Below are positions 1 to 8,431 of a stretch of 64,000 bases of DNA, piece by piece. Origin of the DNA: Polaromonas sp. (GTDB taxonomy: Bacteria > Pseudomonadota > Gammaproteobacteria > Burkholderiales > Burkholderiaceae_C); assembly GCA_013297865.1 (NCBI GenBank), contig JAAFIP010000004.1:186001-250000 (forward strand), given 5' to 3'. The notes beneath the pieces were generated by a model, which saw nothing but the letters and a program-made list of their open reading frames with translations, did no database searches and was not told the origin of the DNA. Every line of letters starts with the position of its first letter. Position 1 is the first letter of the stretch. The position numbers and the translations under genes are program-made.

Positions 1-1286
1 AGCGCGTCGCGCAGATGAAAGCCTGCAATCGAGCGGCCCGAGCCTTTGAGCAGATGCTCCTGCCCCTCGGCCCCGCTGGGCGCAAACACAAAAGCCGGGC
101 GGTGCAGCTTGTCCTTGATGCGCGAGGCCACAATGCCCACCACACCTTCGTGAAAATCAGGGTCAAAAATCGCTACCGCACTGGGCGGCTCTTCGCTTTC
201 GTCAAACATGGTCTCTGCAGCCAGCTCGGCCTGCTCGCGCATGCCGGCCTCGATGTCGCGGCGGGTGCGGTTGATGCCGTCCAGCAGCTTGGCCAGTTCG
301 TCGGCGCGGGCGCTGTCATCGGTCAGCAGGCATTCAATGCCCAGGCGCATATCGTCCAGGCGGCCTGCAGCGTTGATGCGCGGACCTAAAGCAAAGCCAA
401 AGTCAAAGGCACTGGCCAGCTCGCGCTTGCGCCCTGCGGCTACAAAAAGACTGGCGATGCCCGCTGGAAAAGCCTGGGTTTTGAGGCGCTTGAGGCCCTG
501 TGAGACCAGGCGGCGGTTGTTGGAATCGAGCTTGACCACGTCGGCCACGGTACCCAGCGCAACGAGAGGTAGCAGGACATCCAGCTTGGGCTGCGGACGT
601 GCTCCGTTTGCTGATGGGGCGGCAGCATCTGCCGATTCAAACACGCCGCGCGTGCGCAGCTCGGCGCGCAGCGCCAACAGCACATAGAACATCACGCCAA
701 CGCCGGCAATGGATTTGCTCTCAAAGCTGCAGCCAGGCTGGTTGGGGTTGACGATCACATCGGCATCGGGCAGATAGACCTGGCCGTCCTTTTGCGCAGG
801 CAGGTGGTGGTCAGTCACCAGCACCTGCAGGCCCAGCGCCTTGGCGCGGGCTACGCCTTCTACGCTGGCGATGCCGTTGTCCACAGTGATCAGCACATCG
901 GCGCCACTGTCTTTGACGCGCTGGGCGATGGGCGCCGTGAGGCCATAGCCATCGACCACGCGGTCCGGCACGATGTAGTCCACCTGCTGTGCGCCCAGCA
1001 GCCTCAGGCCGCGCACGGCCACGGCGCAGGCGGTGGCGCCATCGCAGTCGTAGTCGGCTACGATGCAGAGCTTTTTGTTGGCAGCGATGGCGTCTGCCAG
1101 CAGCACGGCCGCGGCCTGGCAGCCCTGCATGGTGGAGGGGGGCAGCAGCTTGCCCAAGCCGTCGTCCAGCTCCTCCTTGCTGTGCACGCCCCGCGCCGCG
1201 TACAGGCGCGCCAGCAGCGGGTGCACGCCCGCCTCCTCCAGTGCAAAGGCAGCGCGTGGTGAGGTCTCTCGTACTATTAATTTCAT
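1..1286 (-). CDS. recJ: Single-stranded-DNA-specific exonuclease RecJ (C-terminal part beyond the window)
   Basis: The first 428 codons of RecJ, the 5'-3' exonuclease acting on single-stranded DNA in recombination and mismatch repair, are present; the reading frame runs off the window start without a stop. The translated minus strand shows the DHH-phosphoesterase motifs: DYDCDG near residue 76 (metal-binding motif I) and VTDHH near residue 150, followed by the long DHHA1-type part. The ATG at 1286 overlaps the TGA of the upstream RpfE-like gene in an ATGA arrangement, so the two are probably translationally coupled. The start codon and the GGGAGCAG stretch before it lie inside a copy of the dispersed repeat described separately. 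Confidence 0.95.
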   Translation of the reverse strand, partial: MKLIVRETSPRAAFALEEAGVHPLLARLYAARGVHSKEELDDGLGKLLPPSTMQGCQAAAVLLADAIAANKKLCIVADYDCDGATACAVAVRGLRLLGAQQVDYIVPDRVVDGYGLTAPIAQRVKDSGADVLITVDNGIASVEGVARAKALGLQVLVTDHHLPAQKDGQVYLPDADVIVNPNQPGCSFESKSIAGVGVMFYVLLALRAELRTRGVFESADAAAPSANGARPQPKLDVLLPLVALGTVADVVKLDSNNRRLVSQGLKRLKTQAFPAGIASLFVAAGRKRELASAFDFGFALGPRINAAGRLDDMRLGIECLLTDDSARADELAKLLDGINRTRRDIEAGMREQAELAAETMFDESEEPPSAVAIFDPDFHEGVVGIVASRIKDKLHRPAFVFAPSGAEGQEHLLKGSGRSIAGFHLRDA

Positions 1287-1326
1287 AGCTGCTCCCGCGA
1301 TATTTTATTGGCCTGGCGGCCCAAAA
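1271..1326 (+). repeat. Dispersed ~50-bp repeat, copy 1
   Basis: Forward copy of the repeat whose core is AGCTGCTCCCGCGATATT followed by CTATTGG. Here it ends in the GCCTGGCGGCCCAAAA version of the right end, shared with copy 4. Read on the minus strand it encodes the end of the RpfE-like protein and supplies the ribosome-binding region and ATG of recJ. Confidence 0.85.
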
Positions 1327-2224
1327 GATGCATAAAACGTTGTCCTAACGAGGGCTGAAAGCTGCGCCAGTGCTGCGCCGCGCGCTCGCCACAGAAAGTG
1401 ATGTCCACACGCCCGCCGCGCCAGGCCCGCTCGCCCAGGTCTTTGAGCAAACCGCCATCCAGCTGCTGCCAGGCGCTGCTCCAGGCGGCCCAGTCTTCGT
1501 GCAGCGCGGGGCTGCGCAGGTCGTCAATCACCGTCAGCGTGTCAGCAGGGGCAGGCGTGTGGCTTAAAGCGCCTGCGCCGCTGACCCAAAACGAGTTCAC
1601 GCTCAGCAGCCCGGTGGCCTGTCTGCGGTCGTTGACCGGATGGGTATAGAGCAGCATCTGCATCTCGTTTTGCAGGCGGCGCAGCGGCGCAGCCTGCGCG
1701 CCCTCGCTCATCCAGGGGTTGACATTGCGGCCGACTACGCGGTCCATCGAGGCGCTGGCCAGGCCCTTAAACAGAGGGCTGTGGGCATACCAGCGTGTGG
1801 GGCTGTCGTAGTGCAGCGTAATGCCGTCTTCGGCAAAGTAGGGGCGCACTGCCTCCAGCGCCGCGCGTGAGTCGGCTTCGTCCAGCTGCAGGCCATCAGG
1901 GTGCAGCATCTGAATCTGGTCTACGCCCACATGCCAATGACACGGCGTGATCTGCGCCCAGGCTTGGCCATGTTCGTAGCCAAAATGATGAGTTTGCGAC
2001 AGAGTGTGCGCCGCCCAGGGGATTTGGCCGTCCTGCGTCCACAGGCCCAGGTGCTGCGCCAAGGCGCGTTCGTGGGGCGGGCTTTGGGTGTATTCGTCGG
2101 CGCTGTCGCTGGCCACCAGGGCCATGCGCTGCATCAGCCGCTGCAGATGGGGCAGCTGCAGGCCCTCCCAGGCGCGTGCACAGCCTTCGGAACCCACAGC
2201 AGCAAACGCAATCAAATAGTGCAT
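1283..2224 (-). CDS. RpfE-like conserved protein (COG4255 type)
   Basis: A 313-residue cytoplasmic protein with no signal peptide or membrane segment. The sequence (MHYLIAFAAVG start, many His and Trp residues, conserved NPWMSEGAQ and NSFWVSG stretches) resembles the family often annotated 'regulatory protein, RpfE type' or phosphoglycerate-mutase-like, which sits beside recJ in Xanthomonas and many Burkholderiales. The biochemical role is unknown. It overlaps recJ by four bases (ATGA), so an operon is very likely. Its last ~12 residues (LLGRQANKISREQL) are encoded by a dispersed repeat copy, so the natural C-terminus may have been replaced or extended by that insertion. Confidence 0.75.
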   Translation of the reverse strand: MHYLIAFAAVGSEGCARAWEGLQLPHLQRLMQRMALVASDSADEYTQSPPHERALAQHLGLWTQDGQIPWAAHTLSQTHHFGYEHGQAWAQITPCHWHVGVDQIQMLHPDGLQLDEADSRAALEAVRPYFAEDGITLHYDSPTRWYAHSPLFKGLASASMDRVVGRNVNPWMSEGAQAAPLRRLQNEMQMLLYTHPVNDRRQATGLLSVNSFWVSGAGALSHTPAPADTLTVIDDLRSPALHEDWAAWSSAWQQLDGGLLKDLGERAWRGGRVDITFCGERAAQHWRSFQPSLGQRFMHLLGRQANKISREQL

Positions 2225-2300
2225 AAACGGCTATTGTCAGGCCAAACACACAGGCCTTGGGCCGTGCGCCGGGCAGTAATGCCACAATAGCGCCTAATTT

Positions 2301-3557
2301 ATGAAATTACCCTACGAACTCGAAGTGGGGCTGCGTTACACCCGGGCCGGGCGTTCCAGCAGCCGCAACGGCTTTATCAGCTTTATCTCTGGCGTCTCGA
2401 TGCTGGGCATTGCCTTGGGCGTGGCTGCGCTCATCATTGTGCTGAGCGTGATGAACGGCTTTCAGAAAGAGGTGCGCGATCGCATGCTGGGCGTGGTCTC
2501 GCATATCGAGGTGTTTGCTTCGGGTGGCGCGGCGCTGCCCGATGTGGCGCGCACGCTCAAAGAAGTCAAGGCCAATAGCGAGGTGATTGGCGCTGCACCT
2601 TTTATCGCTGCGCAGGCCCTGCTGGCGCGCGGCGAAGACATGAAAGGCGCCATCGTGCGCGGCATTGACCCCGCGCTGGAGAGCGAAGTCACCGAGCTGG
2701 GCCAGGCGCTGAAAAACGATGCCTTCAAGCGCCTGATCCCGGGCGAATTTGCCATCATCCTGGGCGGCGAGCTGGCGCGCAGCCTGGGTGTGCGCATGGG
2801 CGACAAAGTCACACTGATTGCCCCCAGTGGTCAGGTCACGCCTGCGGGCGTGGTGCCGCGCCTCAAGCAGTTCACTTTGGTGGGTGTGTTTGACTCGGGC
2901 CATTTTGAATACGACTCGGCCCTGGCCATGCTGCATATGGATGACGCGGCCAAGGTCTTTCGCCTGGACGGCCCCACGGGCGTGCGCCTGAAGATCAAAG
3001 ACCTGCACCAGGCCCGCGAGGTGGGCCAGCAGCTGACCGTGCAGCTGTCTGACGGCCTGCTGGTGCGCGACTGGACGCGGCAAAACCGCACCTGGTTTGC
3101 CGCCGTGCAGCTGGAAAAACGCATGATGTTCATCATCCTTACGCTCATCGTGGCCGTGGCCGCGTTCAACCTGGTCAGCACCTTGGTGATGACGGTGCAG
3201 GACAAGCGCGCCGACATCGCCATTCTGCGCACCCTGGGCGCCAGCCCGCGCAGCATCATGGGCATCTTTGTCGTGCAAGGTGCGATGGTGGGCATGATCG
3301 GCACGCTGGTGGGCCTGGCCCTGGGGCTGCTGGTGGCCTTCAATATCGACGTGATCGTGCCTTGGATCGAGAGCGTGCTGCGCACCAGCTTTTTGCCGCG
3401 CGACATTTACCTGATCAGCCGCATGCCCAGCGAGCCGCAAAGCGCCGACATCACGCCCATCATCGTGCTGTCCCTGATCCTCGCCTTTGCCGCCACGCTC
3501 TACCCCAGCTGGCGCGCCAGCCGCGTCAACCCTGCACAGGCACTGCGTTATGAATGA
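2301..3557 (+). CDS. lolC: Lipoprotein-releasing ABC transporter permease LolC/LolE
   Basis: Inner-membrane permease (418 residues) of the Lol system, which releases outer-membrane lipoproteins from the inner membrane to LolA. The N-terminus [14 protein letters not shown] and [19 protein letters not shown] are typical of the family. One transmembrane segment lies near residues 27-48, a large periplasmic domain follows to about residue 265, and three C-terminal segments carry the FtsX-like core ([21 protein letters not shown] between them). It overlaps lolD by eight bases. A single permease gene beside lolD suggests the LolCD homodimer-type arrangement (also called LolF) rather than separate LolC and LolE. 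Confidence 0.93.
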   Translation: MKLPYELEVGLRYTRAGRSSSRNGFISFISGVSMLGIALGVAALIIVLSVMNGFQKEVRDRMLGVVSHIEVFASGGAALPDVARTLKEVKANSEVIGAAPFIAAQALLARGEDMKGAIVRGIDPALESEVTELGQALKNDAFKRLIPGEFAIILGGELARSLGVRMGDKVTLIAPSGQVTPAGVVPRLKQFTLVGVFDSGHFEYDSALAMLHMDDAAKVFRLDGPTGVRLKIKDLHQAREVGQQLTVQLSDGLLVRDWTRQNRTWFAAVQLEKRMMFIILTLIVAVAAFNLVSTLVMTVQDKRADIAILRTLGASPRSIMGIFVVQGAMVGMIGTLVGLALGLLVAFNIDVIVPWIESVLRTSFLPRDIYLISRMPSEPQSADITPIIVLSLILAFAATLYPSWRASRVNPAQALRYE

Positions 3558-4293
3558 CATGGTTAATTTTTCTACCCTGCACCCCAGCGCCCAGTCGCCC
3601 GCAACGGCACATACTGCGGCGCAAAGCGCGGTGATCCTGCAGGCCACGGGCCTGACCAAGCGCTTTCACGACGGCACGCTGGACGTGACCGTGCTGCAGG
3701 GCATTGACCTGCACGTGCGCGCGGGCGAAACCGTGGCCATCGTTGGCGCGTCCGGCTCGGGCAAGAGCACGCTGCTGCATTTGCTGGGCGGCCTGGACGC
3801 CCCCACCACCGGCAGCGTGCAGCTCATGGGCCAGGACATCACCGCCATGAGCCCCGCTGACCAGGGCCAGTGGCGCAACCAGCACCTGGGCTTTGTCTAC
3901 CAGTTTCACCACCTGCTGCCCGAATTCACCGCGCTGGACAACGTGGCCATGCCGCTGAAGATTCGCCGCAGCGCGCGCCCCGACTATGTGCAAACCGCCA
4001 CCCGCATGCTGGCCAGCGTCGGCCTGGAGCACCGCCTGCACCACCGCCCCAGCGAGCTGTCTGGCGGCGAGCGCCAGCGCGTAGCCATCGCCCGCGCCCT
4101 CGTCACCCGCCCCGCCTGCGTGCTGGCCGACGAACCCACCGGCAACCTGGACCGCACCACCGCCGACGGCGTGTATGTGCAAATGCTCCAACTAGCCAAA
4201 GACCACGGCACTGCGTTTGTGATGGTGACGCACGATGAAGATTTGGCCGGGCGCTGTGACCGGGTGCTGCGGTTGGTAGGCGGAAAGCTGTAG
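3550..4293 (+). CDS. lolD: Lipoprotein-releasing ABC transporter ATP-binding protein LolD
   Basis: ATPase subunit partnering the upstream permease. From the ATG at 3550 it has 247 residues. Walker [10 protein letters not shown] is at about residues 66-74, the ABC signature [15 protein letters not shown] near 175, Walker [13 protein letters not shown] just after, and the H-loop in [13 protein letters not shown]. The start lies inside the end of lolC (stop TGA at 3555-3557), consistent with coupling; ATG at 3559 is an alternative. The first ~28 residues (Ser/Ala/Thr-rich) are a variable extension before the conserved [11 protein letters not shown]. Confidence 0.93.
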   Translation: MNDMVNFSTLHPSAQSPATAHTAAQSAVILQATGLTKRFHDGTLDVTVLQGIDLHVRAGETVAIVGASGSGKSTLLHLLGGLDAPTTGSVQLMGQDITAMSPADQGQWRNQHLGFVYQFHHLLPEFTALDNVAMPLKIRRSARPDYVQTATRMLASVGLEHRLHHRPSELSGGERQRVAIARALVTRPACVLADEPTGNLDRTTADGVYVQMLQLAKDHGTAFVMVTHDEDLAGRCDRVLRLVGGKL

Positions 4294-4382
4294 GCTCTTT
4301 GAGTGTTTGCCTAGGTGTTGAAAACTGGCTTCCGGGTTGTCTTTCGCTGGATTTTTTTAATTTTGTACTGGAGCCGGCCGAC

Positions 4383-4659
4383 GGCGTACTCAGCTCCGCG
4401 GCTGTCCCCCGCGGTGGCCTAGGGCCGCCTGCTCCTCCTTGATGCCGCTGCGCTGAGCACACCGCCGACCAGCTCTTGCGACCAAGGTGGGCTATCCACT
4501 GCCTTACATCAACCACTGTCCTGTTCTCGCGAAGTGCTTAACAGTCCACGGTCCAGCTCCTACCACCCCCCTACGTAGCCCTGACGCTTGGTGTGCACAG
4601 CGCAGCGGCATCAAGGAGGAGGCCGCAGGCCGGGGGACAGCCGCGGAGCTGGGTACGCC
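4383..4659. repeat. Pair of facing repeat units in a 408-bp gene-free stretch
   Basis: The gap 4294-4701 has no plausible gene. It holds two units in opposite orientation, 4383-4463 and the complement of 4590-4659. Read in the same sense, both begin GGCGTAC then AGCTCCGCGGCTGTCCCCCG and both end TCCTCCTTGATGCCGCTGCG then CTG and GCACACC, with one mismatch in each ~30-base block. The stretch between the blocks differs in length (about 21 versus 10 bases), yet in each unit it is a GC-rich near-palindrome (GGCC...GGCC type). The two units could pair as a long stem. It separates the convergent lolD and YHS lipoprotein genes, so it may also end transcription. Confidence 0.75.
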
Positions 4660-4701
4660 AAGTGTCGGGGCGGGCACAGGATAAGAGATAAGAGCCTGCT
4701 A

Positions 4702-5331
4702 TCAGCCCTTCGCTTTTTTAGCCGCCACCATATCTGCCAACTCTTTGCCACTCTTGTAGTGCGGCACCCTGAGAACCAAGCGCTTGCTGCGTTGCCAGAA
4801 GCTGTTGCTGGTGGCGACTTCGTCTTTCCAGTACTTGTCCGCCAGCGCAATGTTGGCGGGGACGTCGAGCAAGAATCCGTCTCTGGAGCCTGCGCCACCA
4901 AAGATGTAGAGCTTGCCGTCGATCATGCGCCAGCTGTCAGCGTCGCCACCCCAGGGGATACCGTAAACAATGCCGTTGGCACAATAGCCGCCATATTGCG
5001 GCAGGTATTTGGTGGGCTCTTTGTCAAACAGGGCTTTGTTTTCTGCGCTGGCAAAATGAAAATTGACACCCTCATAGACGCTGGCAAACTGGGCGCTGCC
5101 CATGGCGTGTTTGTTTTGTGTGAAGTAAGACACCACGTCGTGGCCTTTGAGCATGACGGGGCTCGTGCCATCCACAACATGCGCATTGACAGGCTTGAGT
5201 GCGCCACCGGGGTTTTGCGCCTGCATGGCAGAGCATCCCATCAGGCAGGCCACCATACCTGCTACTAAAAGCGTGGCAAGGTTCTGAAATAGGGGAGAAC
5301 GTGCAACACGCAGTGCAGTAGCGGTGGTCAT
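4702..5331 (-). CDS. YHS-domain lipoprotein (tandem paralogue 1)
   Basis: A 209-residue predicted lipoprotein: hydrophobic N-terminus and lipobox CLMGC with the lipidation Cys at residue 33. The rest matches the YHS-domain pattern: KGHDVVSYF, then YEGVNFHFAS, ALFDKEPTKYLPQYGGYCA, and a C-terminal part with DADSWRMIDGKLYIFGG. YHS domains are thought to bind metal or accompany metal-handling proteins, but the role of the secreted form is not established. It follows its near-identical paralogue by six bases and is the last gene of the eleven-gene cluster. Confidence 0.85.
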   Translation of the reverse strand: MTTATALRVARSPLFQNLATLLVAGMVACLMGCSAMQAQNPGGALKPVNAHVVDGTSPVMLKGHDVVSYFTQNKHAMGSAQFASVYEGVNFHFASAENKALFDKEPTKYLPQYGGYCANGIVYGIPWGGDADSWRMIDGKLYIFGGAGSRDGFLLDVPANIALADKYWKDEVATSNSFWQRSKRLVLRVPHYKSGKELADMVAAKKAKG

Positions 5332-5337
5332 GGCGTG

Positions 5338-5973
5338 CTATCCCTTGGCTTTTTTGGCAGCCACAAGCTTGGCAATATCGTCGCCACTCTTGTAGTGGGG
5401 TACTTTAAACACGAGGCGTTTGGAGCGTTGGATAAAGCTGTTGCTGCCCTTGACCTCTTCAGCCCAGTATTTTTCTGCCAATGCCATATTGGCAGGTATG
5501 TCTACTTCAAAGCCGTCTTTGGAGCCTTGGCCGCCAAAGATATAGAGCTTGCCGTTTTGAATCATCCAAGTGTCGGCGTCGCCACCCCAAGGGATACCAT
5601 ACACAATGCCGTTGGCGCAGTAGCCGCCAAATTGTGGAATGTATTTGGTGGGCTCTTTGTCGAACAGGGCCTTGTGCTCTGCGTTGGCAAAGCGGAACGT
5701 GACACCTTCGTACTGGCTGGTAATTTGCGCGCTGCCCATGGCATGTTTGTTTTGCGTAAAGTAAGACACTACGTCGTGCCCTTTGAGCATGACAGGGCTG
5801 ACTTCGTCCACCACATGGGCGTTGACGGGCTTGAGCGCGCCGCCAGGATTTTGTGCATTGATGGCAGCGCAGCCCATTAGACTGGCCATTGCACCTACGG
5901 CCAGCACGGTCGCTGCGCGCCGCAGGGTGGTGGCCATGTGGTTACGGCTTGATGGGTGTGCGCGAGAGAGCAT
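5338..5973 (-). CDS. YHS-domain lipoprotein (tandem paralogue 2)
   Basis: A second YHS-domain lipoprotein with the same order of motifs as its neighbour (QNPGGALKPVNAHVVD, KGHDVVSYFTQNKHAMGSAQ, GGYCANGIVYGIPWGGDAD). I chose ATG at 5973 because its A is the last base of the TAA stop of the ATP-grasp gene (TAATG), a usual coupling signal; it gives 211 residues with the lipobox SLMGC at about residue 35. An in-frame ATG at 5937 (199 residues) gives a more compact signal peptide, and one at 5991 is also possible. The two lipoproteins clearly arose by tandem duplication. Confidence 0.83.
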   Translation of the reverse strand: MLSRAHPSSRNHMATTLRRAATVLAVGAMASLMGCAAINAQNPGGALKPVNAHVVDEVSPVMLKGHDVVSYFTQNKHAMGSAQITSQYEGVTFRFANAEHKALFDKEPTKYIPQFGGYCANGIVYGIPWGGDADTWMIQNGKLYIFGGQGSKDGFEVDIPANMALAEKYWAEEVKGSNSFIQRSKRLVFKVPHYKSGDDIAKLVAAKKAKG

Positions 5974-7367
5974 TATGTTGAAAGTTTCCATGAGGGAGCA
6001 GGGGGGGTAAGTGGGTTGGCGTGGTCTGGACGGGCAGAGGTTTCGTGTGCACCTGCGTGCAAAGCGCTATCGGCATAAGGCACTGGCCATTGCAACACGG
6101 CACTGGCAGCGTCCAGTCTGGCGCGCAGGTCGCTGGCGTCTCGTCCTCCTAGATGCAAGATGCCATAGCGGTAACTGCCCAGCCATTTAAAGTCTCGTGC
6201 CAGTGAATGCCCTGCTTTGGGAAACTGCAGTAGCAAATGGTCAGAAAATTTGTGCCTCAGCTCAGCCAGCTGTGCTGCGCTGGGCATCGGCGGTATGCTC
6301 TGGGTGAGGTGGGCCGCCTGGTCGTCAAACACGCGATAAACTGAACTGGTAGCAATATTGGCTGTCGGCAAGATGCGTGGTGCGGCCCAGGGGTCTTGCC
6401 CGTGGGCCAGGGCCAGAGCCATGGCGTACAGGTCAATACCGTCCACGCGCAGGTACAGGTCGGCAAACTGTGAGGCCATGCGCGGGTTGAACTCGATCAC
6501 GGTCAGCTTGTCAGTAGCCGCATCGTAGAAAAACTCCATATTGAACATGCCGTAGGTGAAGCCTACGGCATTCAAAAACCGGGTGGCAATGTCGAGCGCC
6601 CGAGCCTTAATGTCGGCTGCCAGCTTGCTGGGGTAGTCAAAACGCATGAAAGCCTGGGTGCCAGGGTACATCACCGCATCAACCACGCCCAAAGGCCTGG
6701 TCTGGCCGTTGTGCACAATGCCGTCGAGGCAGTATTGCGTAGCGTGCACCGGGGTTTCCAGCATCATGCTGTGGGCTGTGCTGGCCAGTGGCAGCAGGCG
6801 CTTGGCCACGCGCTCAAAGGGCTCGACCAGGCGTTTGATCACCCACAGCTCATACGCGCCAAAGCGTGTAAAGCGGTGCAGCTCGTCCTGGGTGCGCACA
6901 ACTTTTGCCAGTACTGAGAAGGCCGCTTTGATGGGTTTGACAAAGGTGGGGTACGCAAGGCCAGTGGGTGCCGGGTCGCCATAGGCGCAGGGCAGGCGCT
7001 GGAACTGGGTGTTGGCTTCGGGGCAGACTTTTTGCAGTACCTCGCGGGCATACAGCTTGTGCTGGCAGGCGGCAACAGCAGCCGGCGGTGTGCCTGGCCA
7101 GCCCATTTTGTCGGCCAGCAGGGCAGCGGTCAGCGCGCCAAACTGTTCGTGCTGCGAGGCCACTGCCGTCCAGCCCTGGTCTTTGGCCTGGCGCGCCAGC
7201 TTGTTGACCATGCGGTCCATGTCAAACAGCACCAGGTGCGCATTGCTCGGGAAGGAAAACAGGTCAAAACCCCGGCTGTCAAAACGTGCGCCCGTATCGC
7301 GCCCCAGGCGCGCAAAGCCGTCTGCATCCCAGTCGTAATTGAAAAGTAAGAGCGTTTTGCCGGTCAT
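5973..7367 (-). CDS. ATP-grasp domain protein
   Basis: A 464-residue cytoplasmic protein. After an N-terminal preATP-grasp-like part (LLLFNYDWDADG, NAHLVLFDMDRMV) it has an ATP-grasp fold of the carbamoyl-phosphate-synthase/biotin-carboxylase type: YPTFVKPIKAAFS (ATP-binding Lys), YELWVIKRLVEPFE, and the metal-binding stretch MEFFYD...TVIEFNPRMASQFADLY. Such enzymes join a carboxylate to an amine or thiol using ATP; the substrate cannot be read from the sequence. The ATG at 7367 overlaps the TGA of the flavoprotein gene (ATGA). An open frame extends further upstream but overlaps that gene and lacks conserved features. Confidence 0.85.
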   Translation of the reverse strand: MTGKTLLLFNYDWDADGFARLGRDTGARFDSRGFDLFSFPSNAHLVLFDMDRMVNKLARQAKDQGWTAVASQHEQFGALTAALLADKMGWPGTPPAAVAACQHKLYAREVLQKVCPEANTQFQRLPCAYGDPAPTGLAYPTFVKPIKAAFSVLAKVVRTQDELHRFTRFGAYELWVIKRLVEPFERVAKRLLPLASTAHSMMLETPVHATQYCLDGIVHNGQTRPLGVVDAVMYPGTQAFMRFDYPSKLAADIKARALDIATRFLNAVGFTYGMFNMEFFYDAATDKLTVIEFNPRMASQFADLYLRVDGIDLYAMALALAHGQDPWAAPRILPTANIATSSVYRVFDDQAAHLTQSIPPMPSAAQLAELRHKFSDHLLLQFPKAGHSLARDFKWLGSYRYGILHLGGRDASDLRARLDAASAVLQWPVPYADSALHAGAHETSARPDHANPLTPPAPSWKLST

Positions 7368-8431
7368 GTTAAGTATTGTCGAATCCAGCGTTGATTTATT
7401 ACATCGCGAACACGCCAAGCCAGGCTGCCTTGAAAACTCATGGTACCCCAACTGGCTATAGCAGTACGGTCGCCACAGCTGAGCAGATTCAGGCCTTGAG
7501 GCCTGCGTGCGGCGATTTTGACGGGCTGTGCATCCAGCGCGGCACGCAGGTTCAGGTGCTGGGCCACGCGGGAGCCTGAAGATACACTGCCAGCAGCAAA
7601 CACATGGAGGTCTGAGGTCGATTGACCGGCAGAGTTCACTGCAATCTGTTGATCCTCTGTTAGTGCTAACCCTGAGCTGGCCAGCCATGGCGGTGGCTGC
7701 CCGCGCAGCGCCAGCACAGGCACATCGCAGGACACACTGGCCCCGGAGTGCAGATGGAGCCGGTCTGCTTCGATCGCAACGCAGTCGCTGTGCAGCACGG
7801 TGATGTTGCGGCGCCTTAAGGTGGACAGCAGGCGTTGCTGCACGCTGCGCGCGTGCCGGGCGGCTACAGGCTGGCTGCCCGCGATCAGCGTCACACGGCA
7901 GTGCGGCAGGCGATGCTGCAGCGCCAGCGCCAGCTCGACGCCCAGGGCATCTGCCCCACTGACAATGCTGATATGCAAGGCTTGGTGCTCGGCGTGCGAC
8001 AGCAGCTGGGGCCAGAGCCGGGCGAACAGGGCCTCGGGATACACAAACACCGCATGTTCCTTGGCGCCGGGCATGAGCGTGTCGACACTGGCTCGGTCTA
8101 CAGGCAGGCCGGTGGCGATGCTCAGCACGTCATAGTGCAGGGTGCTGCCATCAGCCAGCTGCAGCTGGCGGGCTGAGGTGTCGATGCCTGTGCAACTGCT
8201 ATAGCGGGTTTTGATGCTGCTGGCGGCCAGCCAGTCGGGCAGGTGCAGGCTGCATTGCTCCAGGCCGTAGTGGCCGGCCACCACGCTGGGCAGCATGCTG
8301 CGCGGCAGCATCAGGTCATGCGGGGTGACCAAGTGCACATCGGTGTCAGCCCGTGGCATGGCCTTGAAGGCTGCCAGTGCGTCGATGTGGGCATGTCCAG
8401 CGCCCAGAAAAACCAGTTTTTTGATGGTCAA
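7364..8431 (-). CDS. FAD-dependent oxidoreductase, NDH-2 / SelD-associated type
   Basis: A 355-residue flavoprotein of the pyridine nucleotide-disulfide oxidoreductase superfamily. The N-terminus IKKLVFLGAGHAHID carries the dinucleotide fold with GAGHAH in place of GxGxxG. This feature is known from NDH-2-like proteins fused to or encoded near selenide water dikinase (TIGR03169-like). LSIATG near residue 105 and VFAAGS near residue 285 are the usual FAD contacts. The start is inferred as TTG at 8431, which overlaps the TGA of the DUF3047 gene (TTGA); an upstream open frame lacks conservation. No CxxxxC redox pair is visible. No selD is in the window, so a selenium role is unsupported. Confidence 0.8.
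   Translation of the reverse strand: MTIKKLVFLGAGHAHIDALAAFKAMPRADTDVHLVTPHDLMLPRSMLPSVVAGHYGLEQCSLHLPDWLAASSIKTRYSSCTGIDTSARQLQLADGSTLHYDVLSIATGLPVDRASVDTLMPGAKEHAVFVYPEALFARLWPQLLSHAEHQALHISIVSGADALGVELALALQHRLPHCRVTLIAGSQPVAARHARSVQQRLLSTLRRRNITVLHSDCVAIEADRLHLHSGASVSCDVPVLALRGQPPPWLASSGLALTEDQQIAVNSAGQSTSDLHVFAAGSVSSGSRVAQHLNLRAALDAQPVKIAARRPQGLNLLSCGDRTAIASWGTMSFQGSLAWRVRDVINQRWIRQYLT

Noticed and set aside
2307-3659. 450-codon open frame opposite lolC/lolD
   Set aside because: It is His/Gln/Ala-rich without conserved motifs and mirrors a clear lolC; long antisense frames are usual in GC-rich genes.
7364-8431. Selenium metabolism locus
   Set aside because: The flavoprotein resembles SelD-associated types, but no selD, selA, selB or selU is in the window.
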